This document shows positions 33,372 to 42,044 of a DNA stretch of 64,000 nt, in pieces (the first letter of the stretch is position 1; the number at the start of each line of letters is the position of its first letter). The translations under genes and the position numbers were made by a program. Source of the DNA: Lachnoclostridium sp. An14 (lineage in GTDB: Bacteria > Bacillota > Clostridia > Lachnospirales > Lachnospiraceae); contig NZ_NFLE01000002.1 of NCBI RefSeq assembly GCF_002160755.1, positions 124,001 through 188,000 of the forward strand. Direction: 5' to 3'. A model generated the notes under the pieces. That model saw nothing but the letters and a program-made list of their open reading frames with translations, was not told the origin of the DNA and searched no databases.

Positions 33372-34838
33372 ATGAAAAGTTTTGGAAAAATGCTGCGCGG
33401 TTTTATCGAAAACAGCGGCTATACCATCTATGGCATTGCTCAGAAAGCGAATATAAACCGTACAACTCTCCAGAAACTCCTTTCGGATGAGAGAAAACCG
33501 ACCGCGGATCAGGTCAGAAAGCTTCGTCCGTTTCTGAAACTGACGCCTGCGGAAACGATTGAATTTGATATGTCTTTTGAATTGATCCAGGTGGGGGAAG
33601 AACTGTTTGAGCAGAGGGCATTGATCAAGCAACTCCTGGAAAACATTTCCTACGTGCAGCCTGAAAACGGGCGCCCTCCCAGGTATCCGGACGATGACGG
33701 GCTCGACCTTCTGCCCTCTCCCGGCCTGCACGAAGGCTATCTCTCCGTCTACCGGCTGCTCAGAGAACTGATCCTGTGGGAATGTGTCCTCCCCAAATCC
33801 GCCTCCCCCTGCGTACGGATCAATGCCCCGGCCAATATGGAAATCTTCCGGGACCTGTTTATCCACACCATGCGGGAGTGCCACGAGAGCCAGCTCTCCA
33901 TCATGCAGCTGACCAGCTTTTTAAAGCCTGGGGCTGCCAAGAACGCCTTTTCCTTCAATCTGGAAATCCTGGCAAATATCCTGCCGTTCCTGCCCCTGTC
34001 CGACTTTCAATACCAGGTGTACTATTATTACACCGACGCCCCGGTAACGGACATCCGGCAGTTTTCCTTCCCCTACTACGTCCTGTTTTCCAACACCGCC
34101 GTGCTCCTGTCCACAGACTGCCACGCGGCCATTGTGAGCAGGGATCCCGCCCTTCTCCATTATCTGGGAAATCTGTTTTCCGCGGCCATGAAGGAAGCCG
34201 GGCCCTTTACCCTGAGCTATCACCGGGCTGAGGACGTCCTTCCTCACCTGATGGAAATGGATTTAGAGGATCTGCCCTTTTACTCCCTGGAATATCAGCC
34301 CTGCCTCATGTCCTACGTGACAGAGCGGATGATACAAAATTATTCCCGCATCCAGGAGCCGGAAGATGCCATCTCCATCCTCCAGCTCACCTCCATGCGG
34401 GCCAGACAGCTCCGCGGCCTGAACCACCATATTTCCATTTTCAGCAAAAACGGCATCCACCATTTTGCCAGGACCGGTCAGATCGCCGACCTGCCCTCCT
34501 GCTACGCCAAGCCCTTCTCGGAGAGAGACCGCATTTATATATTGGAATGTCTCTACCGCGACATTTTAAGCGATCTGAGGCATCACCGGGTGATCAATCC
34601 CCTTGTGCTCCCGATTTCCGAGCACCTGCTCTGCCTCCTCCACCAGAATTCCGGCCTGGACTTCAGCTACTTTACCAATGACGGGAAAAATTACGGCTAT
34701 CTGCGCATTGAGGAGCCCTCTCTTTTGGAGGCCTTTGAGGACTTTTTCCAATATATGCTCCGCTCCGCCATGGTAGGGACAAAGGAGGAGACTCTGGCTG
34801 TAATCCAGGAGTGCATTGACGAAATTAAACACCCTTAA
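33372..34838 (+). CDS. XRE-type HTH regulator with large sensor domain, divergent from the cluster
   Basis: 488 residues. Residues ~5-65 form a Cro/CI-type helix-turn-helix (YTIYGIAQKANINRTTLQKLL). The remaining ~420 residues are a mixed alpha/beta region with no recognised domain or membrane segment, presumably ligand-sensing. ATG 33372 follows GGGGGGA. The gene is transcribed away from the 30-kb cluster and shares its 256-bp promoter region, which makes it the likely regulator of that cluster. A TGACT-N6-AGTCA dyad in its leader suggests self-control. Confidence 0.85.
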   Translation: MKSFGKMLRGFIENSGYTIYGIAQKANINRTTLQKLLSDERKPTADQVRKLRPFLKLTPAETIEFDMSFELIQVGEELFEQRALIKQLLENISYVQPENGRPPRYPDDDGLDLLPSPGLHEGYLSVYRLLRELILWECVLPKSASPCVRINAPANMEIFRDLFIHTMRECHESQLSIMQLTSFLKPGAAKNAFSFNLEILANILPFLPLSDFQYQVYYYYTDAPVTDIRQFSFPYYVLFSNTAVLLSTDCHAAIVSRDPALLHYLGNLFSAAMKEAGPFTLSYHRAEDVLPHLMEMDLEDLPFYSLEYQPCLMSYVTERMIQNYSRIQEPEDAISILQLTSMRARQLRGLNHHISIFSKNGIHHFARTGQIADLPSCYAKPFSERDRIYILECLYRDILSDLRHHRVINPLVLPISEHLLCLLHQNSGLDFSYFTNDGKNYGYLRIEEPSLLEAFEDFFQYMLRSAMVGTKEETLAVIQECIDEIKHP

Positions 34839-34861
34839 CATACCCCCCCCCTGTATTAAAA

Positions 34862-36622
34862 TCACGTTTCCTGATAGTATGCCATCTCTGTAACCGCCGT
34901 ATCCTCATAGCGGCTCCCCGGATAAACAGATTCGATCTGAATCTCCAGGGAGTCGCAGAGCACCGGCCTGGAAAACTCCAGATACGCCGGCTGCATCCCA
35001 TCCTCCAGCCCCACCGAAAAGGTTCCCATCTCCTCTCCCTCCCGGCTGCACACCACCTTCAGGCTGGACGGACGTCCGTTTTCCCAAAATGCCTCCTCAC
35101 TTTTCCAGCTGCCTCCATAAAAGGAAATCACCTTCAGCGGGACGGTCTCGCCGTAAAAGGAGGCCGTAAGGGTCACTCCCTCTCCAAAGCCATCCTCCCC
35201 CTCCTGCCAGGAGGTGGATACATCCCCGTCCAGCATCCGCTCCGGCCCGTACACCATCCCGCTGGTCTGGGACACCAGGCTGCTGCTGGCTCCCATTTCC
35301 ACAGACACCTGCTCCGTCTGATCCCAGTCCACATCGTCCACGGTACGGACATTTAAGCGGACCTCCTCATTGGAACCGGCCACGCTATCCATCCCTGCCG
35401 CCGTGGGAAGGACGGCTCCCAGAGCGGAATAGGAAAGCAGCAGGAGGATTGTCCAGGTAAAGGGCGATGCCTTCTTTTTAAGCTTTTCCTCCAGCAGGCC
35501 GGCCTGCTCCCGGATCTGCCCGTCCCGCTCCATGGGGAAGAAGGTCAGCCGGTTGATGGCGCCTCTCTGCTCCCAGAACATGGACTCAGAGCTCACCTTC
35601 TCCTTCAGGGCATCCGCCCGCCCAATCAGCTCCTTCACCTCTTTGACGCAGCGGTTCAGCCGGCTCCAGGCCCCGCACCGTCTAAATCCTTTCAGTCCGG
35701 ACAAAAAGGTCATCAGGGACATGAAAAGGAGAAATCCCCCCAGCCCCTTTGACAGAATGCTTTCCAGATTTCCTCCCGCGAACAGCGAGCCCGCCCAGAT
35801 GGCCGCCATCACAGCCATAAACATGGCAATCACGCTGCGGATCCGTCCGGGGCGTTTGTAAGTGGTCTTAATGCTCTGGCGCATGGTTTCCAGCTGTTCC
35901 TGCACATATCCGGCCCTGGTCCGGTAGCTCTCCACCGCCGCGGCCGCTTCCTCCCGCTGTTTTTCCATTCCCTTCTCCAGACAGTGTTTCGCCTGGATCC
36001 GCCCTTTTTCCTTTAAATATCCCACCGGCACCTTGCGGCCGCCTCCGTCGTCCACGAAATAGCCGTCGATGTGTTTCCCGAAAATCGAGTATTTCCCCGG
36101 CAGGAAAAATCCGTTCTCATAGAGGAGATAATTGTCCATCATGGCCTCCTCCAGGGACTCCATCCAATCTCCCAGCTGATCCGTAAGGTTTTTAAAATCC
36201 TCCGTCCCCGTTCCGCCGGACTCCAGACTGTCCTTGCGGGCCAGGATGTCGCCGCCCACTTTTCCGGATGCCAGATAGAGGTCGGTGTGCTGGAGCAGCC
36301 AGTACTCCGGCAGATTCTTTAAAAACTGAGCGCAGAGATTTAAAAGGCTCCTCCTTTTAGACGGGGCCGCCTGCTCCAGAAGGCAGAGGGTGTCCACGTA
36401 GCGTTTCTGAGCGGAGGCGCTTTCCTCTAAGCTATCCTCCCATCTCCTCACCGCATCCGTGTCCGCCATCCTGCGCATCCAGGCCTTAAACTCTCCGTCC
36501 CCCACGCAGTGCTCCATCACCGTCTCCCGTTCTCCCTGCTCCAGTCCGTACAGGTACTCGATCAGGCTCTCTACCGTGTCAAAGATCTTTCCCTGCTCCA
36601 ACATATATCCCATTTTCGCCAT
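34862..36622 (-). CDS. Membrane protein with discoidin/NADase-type glycan-binding-like C-terminus
   Basis: 586 residues from ATG 36622 (GGGAG upstream; a promoter at 36704-36732 excludes longer starts). The N-terminal ~290 residues are helical and cytoplasmic, with two membrane helices (about 275-310) and a further one near residue 415 (WTILLLLSYSALGAVLPTAAG). The final ~150 residues resemble the F5/8-type or NADase-type glycan-binding fold: SGMVYGPERMLDGDVSTSWQEG, then a beta sandwich ending SLEIQIESVYPG. It converges with the XRE regulator (23 bp apart). It could be an accessory to the cluster, since it is the next envelope gene, but that is inference. Confidence 0.75.
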   Translation of the reverse strand: MAKMGYMLEQGKIFDTVESLIEYLYGLEQGERETVMEHCVGDGEFKAWMRRMADTDAVRRWEDSLEESASAQKRYVDTLCLLEQAAPSKRRSLLNLCAQFLKNLPEYWLLQHTDLYLASGKVGGDILARKDSLESGGTGTEDFKNLTDQLGDWMESLEEAMMDNYLLYENGFFLPGKYSIFGKHIDGYFVDDGGGRKVPVGYLKEKGRIQAKHCLEKGMEKQREEAAAAVESYRTRAGYVQEQLETMRQSIKTTYKRPGRIRSVIAMFMAVMAAIWAGSLFAGGNLESILSKGLGGFLLFMSLMTFLSGLKGFRRCGAWSRLNRCVKEVKELIGRADALKEKVSSESMFWEQRGAINRLTFFPMERDGQIREQAGLLEEKLKKKASPFTWTILLLLSYSALGAVLPTAAGMDSVAGSNEEVRLNVRTVDDVDWDQTEQVSVEMGASSSLVSQTSGMVYGPERMLDGDVSTSWQEGEDGFGEGVTLTASFYGETVPLKVISFYGGSWKSEEAFWENGRPSSLKVVCSREGEEMGTFSVGLEDGMQPAYLEFSRPVLCDSLEIQIESVYPGSRYEDTAVTEMAYYQET

Positions 36623-36703
36623 GTTCTCATTCTCCCGTATATCTTTCCTCAGGCTGCCGGCCCTGTCGTTTTTTGACTGATTTTGCCGGCCGCCCATACG
36701 TCG

Positions 36704-36732
36704 ATTATAATCGCAATATCCGGGCCGCACAA
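36704..36732 (-). promoter_or_regulatory. Predicted promoter for the glycan-binding-like membrane protein
   Basis: Minus strand TTGTGC (36732-36727), 17-nt spacer, perfect TATAAT (36709-36704), 82 nt before ATG 36622. Confidence 0.65.
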
Positions 36733-36849
36733 CGCGTGACAAACGGTGTGCCAAAAACTCCATTTTCTCCTGTACAGCCGTTTCTTTCCTTTCATTTATC
36801 CACAAACTGTGCTATGATAGGGGCTAACATCCACACAAAGGAGAATTTT

Positions 36850-38166
36850 ATGTACACATATACCTGGTATCAATGGCTTGGTTGTTTCTATATTTATTGC
36901 TTTGCCGGCTGGATCTTTGAATCCACCTACGTGTCCATCCGAACAGGACGGTTCGTCAACCGGGGCTTTCTGCGCCTGCCCATGCTGCCTCTCTACGGCA
37001 CCGGGGCGGTGATGATGCTCTGGGTCTCCCTGCCGGTGCAGGATCATCTGATCCTGGTCTATCTCTCCGGCGTCCTGGCCGCCACCGCCCTGGAATACGT
37101 CACCGGCTGGGCTATGGAACGGCTTTTTAAAGTCAAATACTGGGACTACAGCAATCAGAAATACAATCTCAACGGCTACATCTGCCTGACATCCTCCATC
37201 GCCTGGGGCTTTCTCACCATTCTCCTCACAGAGGTGCTCCATCCCCCGGTGGAACGGCTGCTGTTTCGCCTCCCTGTCCCCCTTGCGGTGGGCGGGGTGT
37301 GTTTTATCACCGTCATCTTTTTATATGATACGGTGCAGTCCGTCCGGGATGCCCTGGCCCTGGGCCGTGCCCTGGAGGCCATGACCAGGCTCAAAGCGGA
37401 GCTGGACGACGTACAGGTACAGCTTGCCCTGCTGAAGGCGGAAACCGTCCAGCGCATGGCCGACTACCGGGAGGAGACAGCGGACCGGATGATGCAGCTG
37501 CGGGACGAGACAGCGGAGCGGGTGGCTCAGCTGCGGGACGAAACCGCGGAACGCATGGAACAGCTCCGGGACGGAACTGCGGAGCGCATGGCTCAGATGA
37601 AAGACGAGACCGTCGTGCGCATGGCTCAGCTGCATGACGAAACCGCAGGGCGGGTGGCTCAGCTCCGGGACGGAACTGCGGAGCGCATGGCTCAGATGAA
37701 AGACGAGACCGTCGTGCGCATGGCTCAGCTGCATGACGAAACCGCAGGGCGGATGGCTCAGCTACGGGATGGAACCGCAGAGCGCATGGAACAGCTCCGG
37801 GATGGAACCGCGGAGCGCATGGAGCTGCTCCGGGACGGAACTGCGGAGCGCATGGAGCAGTGGAAAGCGGATGCCGCCCGGCTTATGGAGCGGTGGCGAA
37901 CCGATTCCGCCGTCACCCGCGCCGAATTGAACGAGCGTCTTCCCAAACTGCCCGGCCTCCGTCTGGAAACGCTTACCACTCTGCTGGACCGCGGCAAAGA
38001 GCTCTCCGAGAAACGCCGCGCCTTCACCGGCCAGCTGAACCGTCACCGCCGGAATCTCCTCCTCCGCAACCCCTCCGCCGCCTCCCGCCGTTTCAGCGAG
38101 GCGTTAAAGGAGCTGCGTGAACTGGCTGAGGAACAGTGGAAGGAGCAGAACCGAAAGGACGGCTGA
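36850..38166 (+). CDS. CmpB-like membrane protein with 11-residue coiled-coil repeats
   Basis: 438 residues from ATG 36850 (CAAAGGAG upstream). Residues 1-175 are a five-helix membrane domain of the putative ABC-transporter type IV/CmpB family (YTWYQWLGCFYIYCFAGWIFEST, RGFLRLPMLPLYGTGA, WDYSNQKYNLNGYICL). The C-terminal region begins as a normal coiled coil and then has fourteen tandem 11-residue units of the type ETAERMAQLRD (residues 198-351), followed by a basic helical tail. Hendecad periodicity predicts a right-handed or nearly straight coiled coil. Many homologues are much shorter, so the repeat looks like a lineage-specific expansion. The function is unknown. Confidence 0.85.
   Translation: MYTYTWYQWLGCFYIYCFAGWIFESTYVSIRTGRFVNRGFLRLPMLPLYGTGAVMMLWVSLPVQDHLILVYLSGVLAATALEYVTGWAMERLFKVKYWDYSNQKYNLNGYICLTSSIAWGFLTILLTEVLHPPVERLLFRLPVPLAVGGVCFITVIFLYDTVQSVRDALALGRALEAMTRLKAELDDVQVQLALLKAETVQRMADYREETADRMMQLRDETAERVAQLRDETAERMEQLRDGTAERMAQMKDETVVRMAQLHDETAGRVAQLRDGTAERMAQMKDETVVRMAQLHDETAGRMAQLRDGTAERMEQLRDGTAERMELLRDGTAERMEQWKADAARLMERWRTDSAVTRAELNERLPKLPGLRLETLTTLLDRGKELSEKRRAFTGQLNRHRRNLLLRNPSAASRRFSEALKELRELAEEQWKEQNRKDG
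37441..37902 (+). repeat. Fourteen tandem 33-bp coding repeats
   Basis: Consecutive 33-bp units encode 11-residue hendecads. Units 5-7 (37573-37671) and 8-10 (37672-37770) are nearly identical 99-bp blocks, which indicates recent expansion. Frame is kept throughout. Confidence 0.9.
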
Positions 38167-38221
38167 CAGGCAGGAAGTTTCCTCGCTTACGTTCCACAAC
38201 CGGCCTTTTGGCACCCAGGCT

Positions 38222-38330
38222 GTCATAAGGAACACAGTTCCTACTACAATATATCTATGGCAAAAAAGAATATGGCTGCTGACGCAGCCGCGCTCTAGCG
38301 CGAGGGCACGCCAAGCACACACCTTTTTAT
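38222..38330 (-). repeat. Dispersed intergenic repeat, copy D (inverted)
   Basis: On the minus strand it reads ATAAAAAGGTGTGTG, then GCGCGGCTGCG, CAGCCAT, GCCATAG and finally the terminal dyad AGTAGGAACTGTGTTCCT. Those blocks are in the same order as copies A to C. It fills most of the 38167-38415 gap, where no gene was found. Direct repeats of GCGAGGGCACGCC lie beside it. Confidence 0.7.
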
Positions 38331-38418
38331 ACCGTCCTGCCCGTCTGATGCCGGTATATCTGTACGCGAGGGCACGCCCATCTATATCGCCGCCATCCGG
38401 GCTTTCGTCGTAAAATGG

Positions 38419-38478
38419 CAAAAAGCCGCAGCAATCACCGCCGTTCTGTCACGGCCGGTCATCGCTGCGGCTTTTTTA
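38419..38478. terminator. Bidirectional rho-independent terminator
   Basis: AAAAGCCGCAGC (38421-38432) pairs with GCTGCGGCTTTT (38464-38475), with T-runs on both strands. It ends the CmpB-like gene and the M56 gene, which converge here. A 135-bp stretch to 38615 shows nothing else. Confidence 0.85.
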
Positions 38479-38615
38479 TTTTACCGGCGGAAACCATTCT
38501 CCCCGTTCTTTGTCACTTTTCCCCTGTCACGTCTTTCTCTGTCACGCCGTTCTCCGCCGCACGTTTTCCACGCTTACGGGACAGGCGCAGACCGCCCTCA
38601 GCCCATCCGGTGTTC

Positions 38616-40199
38616 TCAAAACAGGGGAAACCGTTCCCTCGTCCCGTTTTCTCCCGTCACCTCCAGCTCCAGATCCTGGAACCGGCCGGTATCGGACACC
38701 AGCCTGCTCTGGCCGTCCTCCATCCCCATCTGTACCTGATGCTCCGCCTCCAGCTCCTCCAGGGTCTCCAGCATCTGAAACCCGTCGTCTGTGCGGTACA
38801 GCTCCTGACTGTCCAAAAGCAGCAGATACCCATGTCCCTCCAGCCGCTGGCCATCCTCTAAAAATCCCATGGCTATGGAATTCCCGCTGTCCTTTACCAC
38901 AAACTGTATCTCTGCGTCTCTGTCTTTGGCGGCGGCGCCATCCCCGTCCCCATACAGCTCTCCGTACCGCTCATCCACTCCTGCCATATCCACCGAAATC
39001 AACTGCCGAAACCCGCTGTCCCCGTCTCCCTGGAGCACAAATACTCCTTGGGGCCCGTGAAACACCAGCAGTCCTTCCTCCCCCGGTCCCCCGGAACCGG
39101 CCGCGTCCAGCACGATCCCATCCGCCAGCGTTGTCCCGTCCCAGACAGCGGCCTCATAGGGCACCGGCTCCTCTCCGCCAGCCAGCTTTCCCGCCACAAA
39201 TATGGAAGTAGGCCCGTCCGCCCCTCCGATGACAGTCACCGCCGGGGCGCTCTCCGTCCCCTGGGGACTGGTGAGCAGCCCGCAGCCCGCCAACGCCGTG
39301 CACAGCAGGGCCGCCACATTCACCGCCGCAGCAGGACGCCGAAAGGACAGCACCCGTTTCATCCTGGCCTTCGTATGGCTCTCTCCAAAGGCCGGAACCT
39401 GCAAAATCCCGCTTTTTCGTTTCGCGAAGGACAGCAGGGCACCAGCGTAGCCTTTCCTTCCTTCCAAATCCATATCTCTTACCACCCTTTCGTCACAGCA
39501 CATCTCCATATCCCGACACATTTCCCGGAAACTCACCCACGCCAGGGGCTGGAACCAGTGTACCGCCGTGATCAGAAAACAGACCGCCTTCACCAGATGG
39601 TCCCCGCGGGCGATATGGGCACGCTCGTGGAGCAGGATATAGGAAAGCTCCTTCTCCCCGATCCCGTAAGGCAGCACGATCACTGGCCGCACCAGCCCCA
39701 TCACCACCGGCACATCCGTCCACTCCGACCACAGTACCCGATCCTCTCCCGGCACAGCCACTCCCGTCCGCACCTTCACCGCAAACCGCAGATACCGCCA
39801 CAGCTGTACTCCCACGCACAGGATGGCGCCCGCCACCCACACGGCTCCCAGCGCTGCCAGCAGAATCTGCAGCGGATTGGCCGAGGCAGTCGGAACCGGG
39901 GCCAGGCTGCCGGACAATACGGGATTTACCGCCTGGTCGATAAGGCCGATCCCCGTGTCCACCGCTGGCTCTAAATCATATACTATATCCTTTGCCACCG
40001 ACTCCCGGTTCACCGGAAACAGGCTGAAGGCCGTCTCCAGAGCAAAGGGACAGGCAAACCGCCAAAACACCGCCAGCCACAGCACATAGGAATAGATCCT
40101 CGGCAGTTTCCGCAGAAACAGCCGCAGAACCAGCACCACCACAGCCGCCGCCCCGCCGGCGATGGTCATATTCAGCACCGTGATAAACCAGTCAGTCAT
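38616..40199 (-). CDS. M56-family (BlaR1-like) membrane metalloprotease sensor
   Basis: 527 residues. Four N-terminal membrane helices flank a zinc site HERAH (in ILLHERAHIARGDH) followed by the C..D/E-type DMEMCCDERV motif, the layout of BlaR1/MecR1. After the last membrane helix (VNVAALLCTALAGCG) the ~220-residue extracytoplasmic part is not a penicillin-binding domain, but starts with TVIGGADGPTSIFVAGK, a segment common in clostridial M56 proteins. It would cleave the cognate BlaI-type repressor after sensing an envelope signal. Its ATG overlaps the repressor gene by 8 nt, so the pair is coupled. Confidence 0.88.
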   Translation of the reverse strand: MTDWFITVLNMTIAGGAAAVVVLVLRLFLRKLPRIYSYVLWLAVFWRFACPFALETAFSLFPVNRESVAKDIVYDLEPAVDTGIGLIDQAVNPVLSGSLAPVPTASANPLQILLAALGAVWVAGAILCVGVQLWRYLRFAVKVRTGVAVPGEDRVLWSEWTDVPVVMGLVRPVIVLPYGIGEKELSYILLHERAHIARGDHLVKAVCFLITAVHWFQPLAWVSFREMCRDMEMCCDERVVRDMDLEGRKGYAGALLSFAKRKSGILQVPAFGESHTKARMKRVLSFRRPAAAVNVAALLCTALAGCGLLTSPQGTESAPAVTVIGGADGPTSIFVAGKLAGGEEPVPYEAAVWDGTTLADGIVLDAAGSGGPGEEGLLVFHGPQGVFVLQGDGDSGFRQLISVDMAGVDERYGELYGDGDGAAAKDRDAEIQFVVKDSGNSIAMGFLEDGQRLEGHGYLLLLDSQELYRTDDGFQMLETLEELEAEHQVQMGMEDGQSRLVSDTGRFQDLELEVTGENGTRERFPLF

Positions 40200-40557
40200 C
40201 CTCCACCGCCTCCTCGATCATCCGCTGCAGCTCCTCCGCCTCCTCCCTGGTCAGTTTCCGATCCTTTAAAAACGCCGTCAGAAACGCCGGAAGGGAGCCT
40301 CCAAAATTCCGATTTAACAGCTCCTCACTCTCGTACTTTCCCACATCCACCTTCTGAACCAGAGCCGTCACCACCGCCTGGTCATTTTTTAAAAATCCCC
40401 GCTCCGCCAGCTTTTTCAGCACCGTATAGCTGGTGGATTTCTTCCATCCCAGCTGATACGCCGCCAGACGGGCCAGCTCGGTGGAACGCACCGGCTGTTT
40501 CTCCCACACCAGATCCATAAAGCGGTATTCGCTCTCGTAAAGTTTCAGTTCCTCCAT
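40192..40557 (-). CDS. BlaI/MecI-type transcriptional repressor
   Basis: 121 residues from ATG 40557 (GGAAAGGAGAG upstream). Winged-helix region with YRFMDLVWEKQPVRSTELA, STSYTVLKKLAERGFL, then a C-terminal dimer helix. This family represses its own operon and is inactivated by cleavage by the co-encoded M56 protease. Two GTCTAT/ATAGAC-type dyads upstream (40681-40728) are the likely operators. What signal or resistance function it controls is not shown by the neighbourhood. Confidence 0.88.
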   Translation of the reverse strand: MEELKLYESEYRFMDLVWEKQPVRSTELARLAAYQLGWKKSTSYTVLKKLAERGFLKNDQAVVTALVQKVDVGKYESEELLNRNFGGSLPAFLTAFLKDRKLTREEAEELQRMIEEAVEDD

Positions 40558-40680
40558 GGCCGCTCTCCTTTCCCTGTTCCCCGGAATAGCCGTTTCCCCT
40601 ATATCAAGGTCCCCTCGGGATAACCGTTTCAGCCCACATCCATTTTTACAGCCTAAGAGGATCCATAACACAGCCAAAAA

Positions 40681-40728
40681 GGTCTATCCTGATCGACCTA
40701 TCCTTACGATAAGTCTATCACAATAGAC
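40681..40728. promoter_or_regulatory. Candidate BlaI operators (two dyads)
   Basis: GGTCTATCCTGATCGACC (40681-40698, imperfect) and GTCTATCACAATAGAC (40713-40728, perfect 6-bp arms) are 124-171 nt upstream of the repressor gene. They share half-site GTCTAT, so one protein probably binds both. Confidence 0.6.
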
Positions 40729-40820
40729 CTCTTTCCACAAGAAAAACTTTCTTACATTTTTCCGTCACATTTTCCGTCAGGCAGTCCCCCTTTGCCCTGC
40801 CGTCCATTTCCCCGCAGACG

Positions 40821-41849
40821 CTACCCCTTTCTCCCCGTGACCTTCTCCCACACCGCAAAAGGCGCCTCCGAAAGCCACTGGAAAGCGCCGTACACCGGCC
40901 CCCAGGCCAGGACGGCAGACAGGGCCACGCAGCCCGCCATCATAAGGAGCACCTGGGCCTTGGAGTGGACGTTTAAGAAACGATACAGGTCAAAATACTG
41001 GCACAGGTCCCGGATCAGCCGGTGCAGCACGTACACGGAAAGCGTCCGCTGCCCCAATTTCGTGAGAAATGGCAGGCGCCGGTCCGGCAGAAAAGCGATC
41101 AGCCCGAAGGAGAGCGCCCCAGCCGCCCCGTAGCAGATCAGGCGGATCAGCCAGCACAGGGAGTACAGCTCCGGCGAGAACCGGTCGTACATCGCCCCGT
41201 AAACCGCCAGCCGGTAGGGCTCCAGAAAATCATAGGTTCCCAGAAAAATCCCCGCCCCCACCAGGGCGCCCAAAATCACCGCCGCGGCACGCCGTCCCCC
41301 GAAACAAAGCCCTTTCAGCTCACGGCCCGTAAAGAAATACCCCATAAAAAAGAAGGGGGCGAAGGCAAACACCCGGTCTGCCGCCAGGAAATCCCCCAGA
41401 CCGCTGCCGGCATAGCCCCCCGCCAATCCCACCGCCAAAGCCAGGGCCAAAGACACCCATTTCCCCAGGCGGCTGCACAGAGGGATAAACAGATACCAGA
41501 GCAGCAAAGCCAGCAGATACCAGGGTGCCCCGCTCTCGTGGAACAAATCCACCCTCCAGCCGATCTGGCCCTCCAAAAGCCCCTCCGTCACGTGTACCCC
41601 CAGCTCAAACAGCAGGTACAGCCACGCCAGCCTGGCAAGTTTCCCCCACTTAAACCGCCCGTCCCGGTACACTCCCTTCGCCAGATAGCCGGAAATAAAG
41701 ATAAAGCAGGGCATATGAAAGGTGTAGATCAGATACTGGCTGTTGGTGGTAAACCTGGTGGTGGAAATAGGCAGGAGAAAATGGCCGATCACCACCAGGA
41801 TGATCAGAACCCCCTTCACGTTGTCAATTCGGTAATTTCTAGGTGCCAT
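40821..41849 (-). CDS. Acyltransferase family 3 membrane protein
   Basis: 342 residues from ATG 41849 (GGAAAGGAACGG upstream); the longer frame is unsupported. About ten membrane helices with the family start RIDNVKGVLIILVVIGHF and the following TFHMPCFIFISGYL, which hold the conserved Asp and His of O-acyltransferases that modify surface polysaccharides. It stands alone between the BlaI operon and pgm, transcribed with its own promoter, which may involve repeat copy A just upstream. Acceptor unknown. Confidence 0.85.
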   Translation of the reverse strand: MAPRNYRIDNVKGVLIILVVIGHFLLPISTTRFTTNSQYLIYTFHMPCFIFISGYLAKGVYRDGRFKWGKLARLAWLYLLFELGVHVTEGLLEGQIGWRVDLFHESGAPWYLLALLLWYLFIPLCSRLGKWVSLALALAVGLAGGYAGSGLGDFLAADRVFAFAPFFFMGYFFTGRELKGLCFGGRRAAAVILGALVGAGIFLGTYDFLEPYRLAVYGAMYDRFSPELYSLCWLIRLICYGAAGALSFGLIAFLPDRRLPFLTKLGQRTLSVYVLHRLIRDLCQYFDLYRFLNVHSKAQVLLMMAGCVALSAVLAWGPVYGAFQWLSEAPFAVWEKVTGRKG

Positions 41850-41864
41850 GACCGTTCCTTTCCA

Positions 41865-41974
41865 TATAAAAAGTGTGCGCCGCAGCCATCCTCCCATGCG
41901 CAGAGTACGCATCCGCCGGGAACTTTCACCCGCCGCAGGCTCTTATGCCATAGGGCCCCCGGTTTCCTATGCAC
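41865..41974 (+). repeat. Dispersed intergenic repeat, copy A
   Basis: Shares with copies B and C the blocks AGTGTGCGC, GCAGCCAT, GCGCAGAGTACGC, CCGCCGGGAACTTT and GCCATAGGG...GGTTTCCTA, in that order, but lacks the internal GCGCGGCTGCG section. It lies directly before the acyltransferase start codon and after pgm, and no gene occupies 41850-42044. Confidence 0.7.
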
Positions 41975-42044
41975 AAGCAAAAGGAAGGCGCTGCCAGCCT
42001 CCGGGAAATCCTGTGCCCTGCAGCGCCCCATATTTGTCAATTCC

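Noticed and set aside
34846-34854. Run of C residues between convergent genes
   Set aside because: A single homopolymer between two stops; could be a sequencing artefact and has no evident role.
36673-36849. Upstream extension of the CmpB-like gene
   Set aside because: It crosses the opposing promoter and has no ribosome-binding site; ATG 36850 has AAAGGAG.
37441-37902. 33-bp tandem repeats resembling a CRISPR array
   Set aside because: Units are contiguous with no spacers and keep one long reading frame encoding hendecads.
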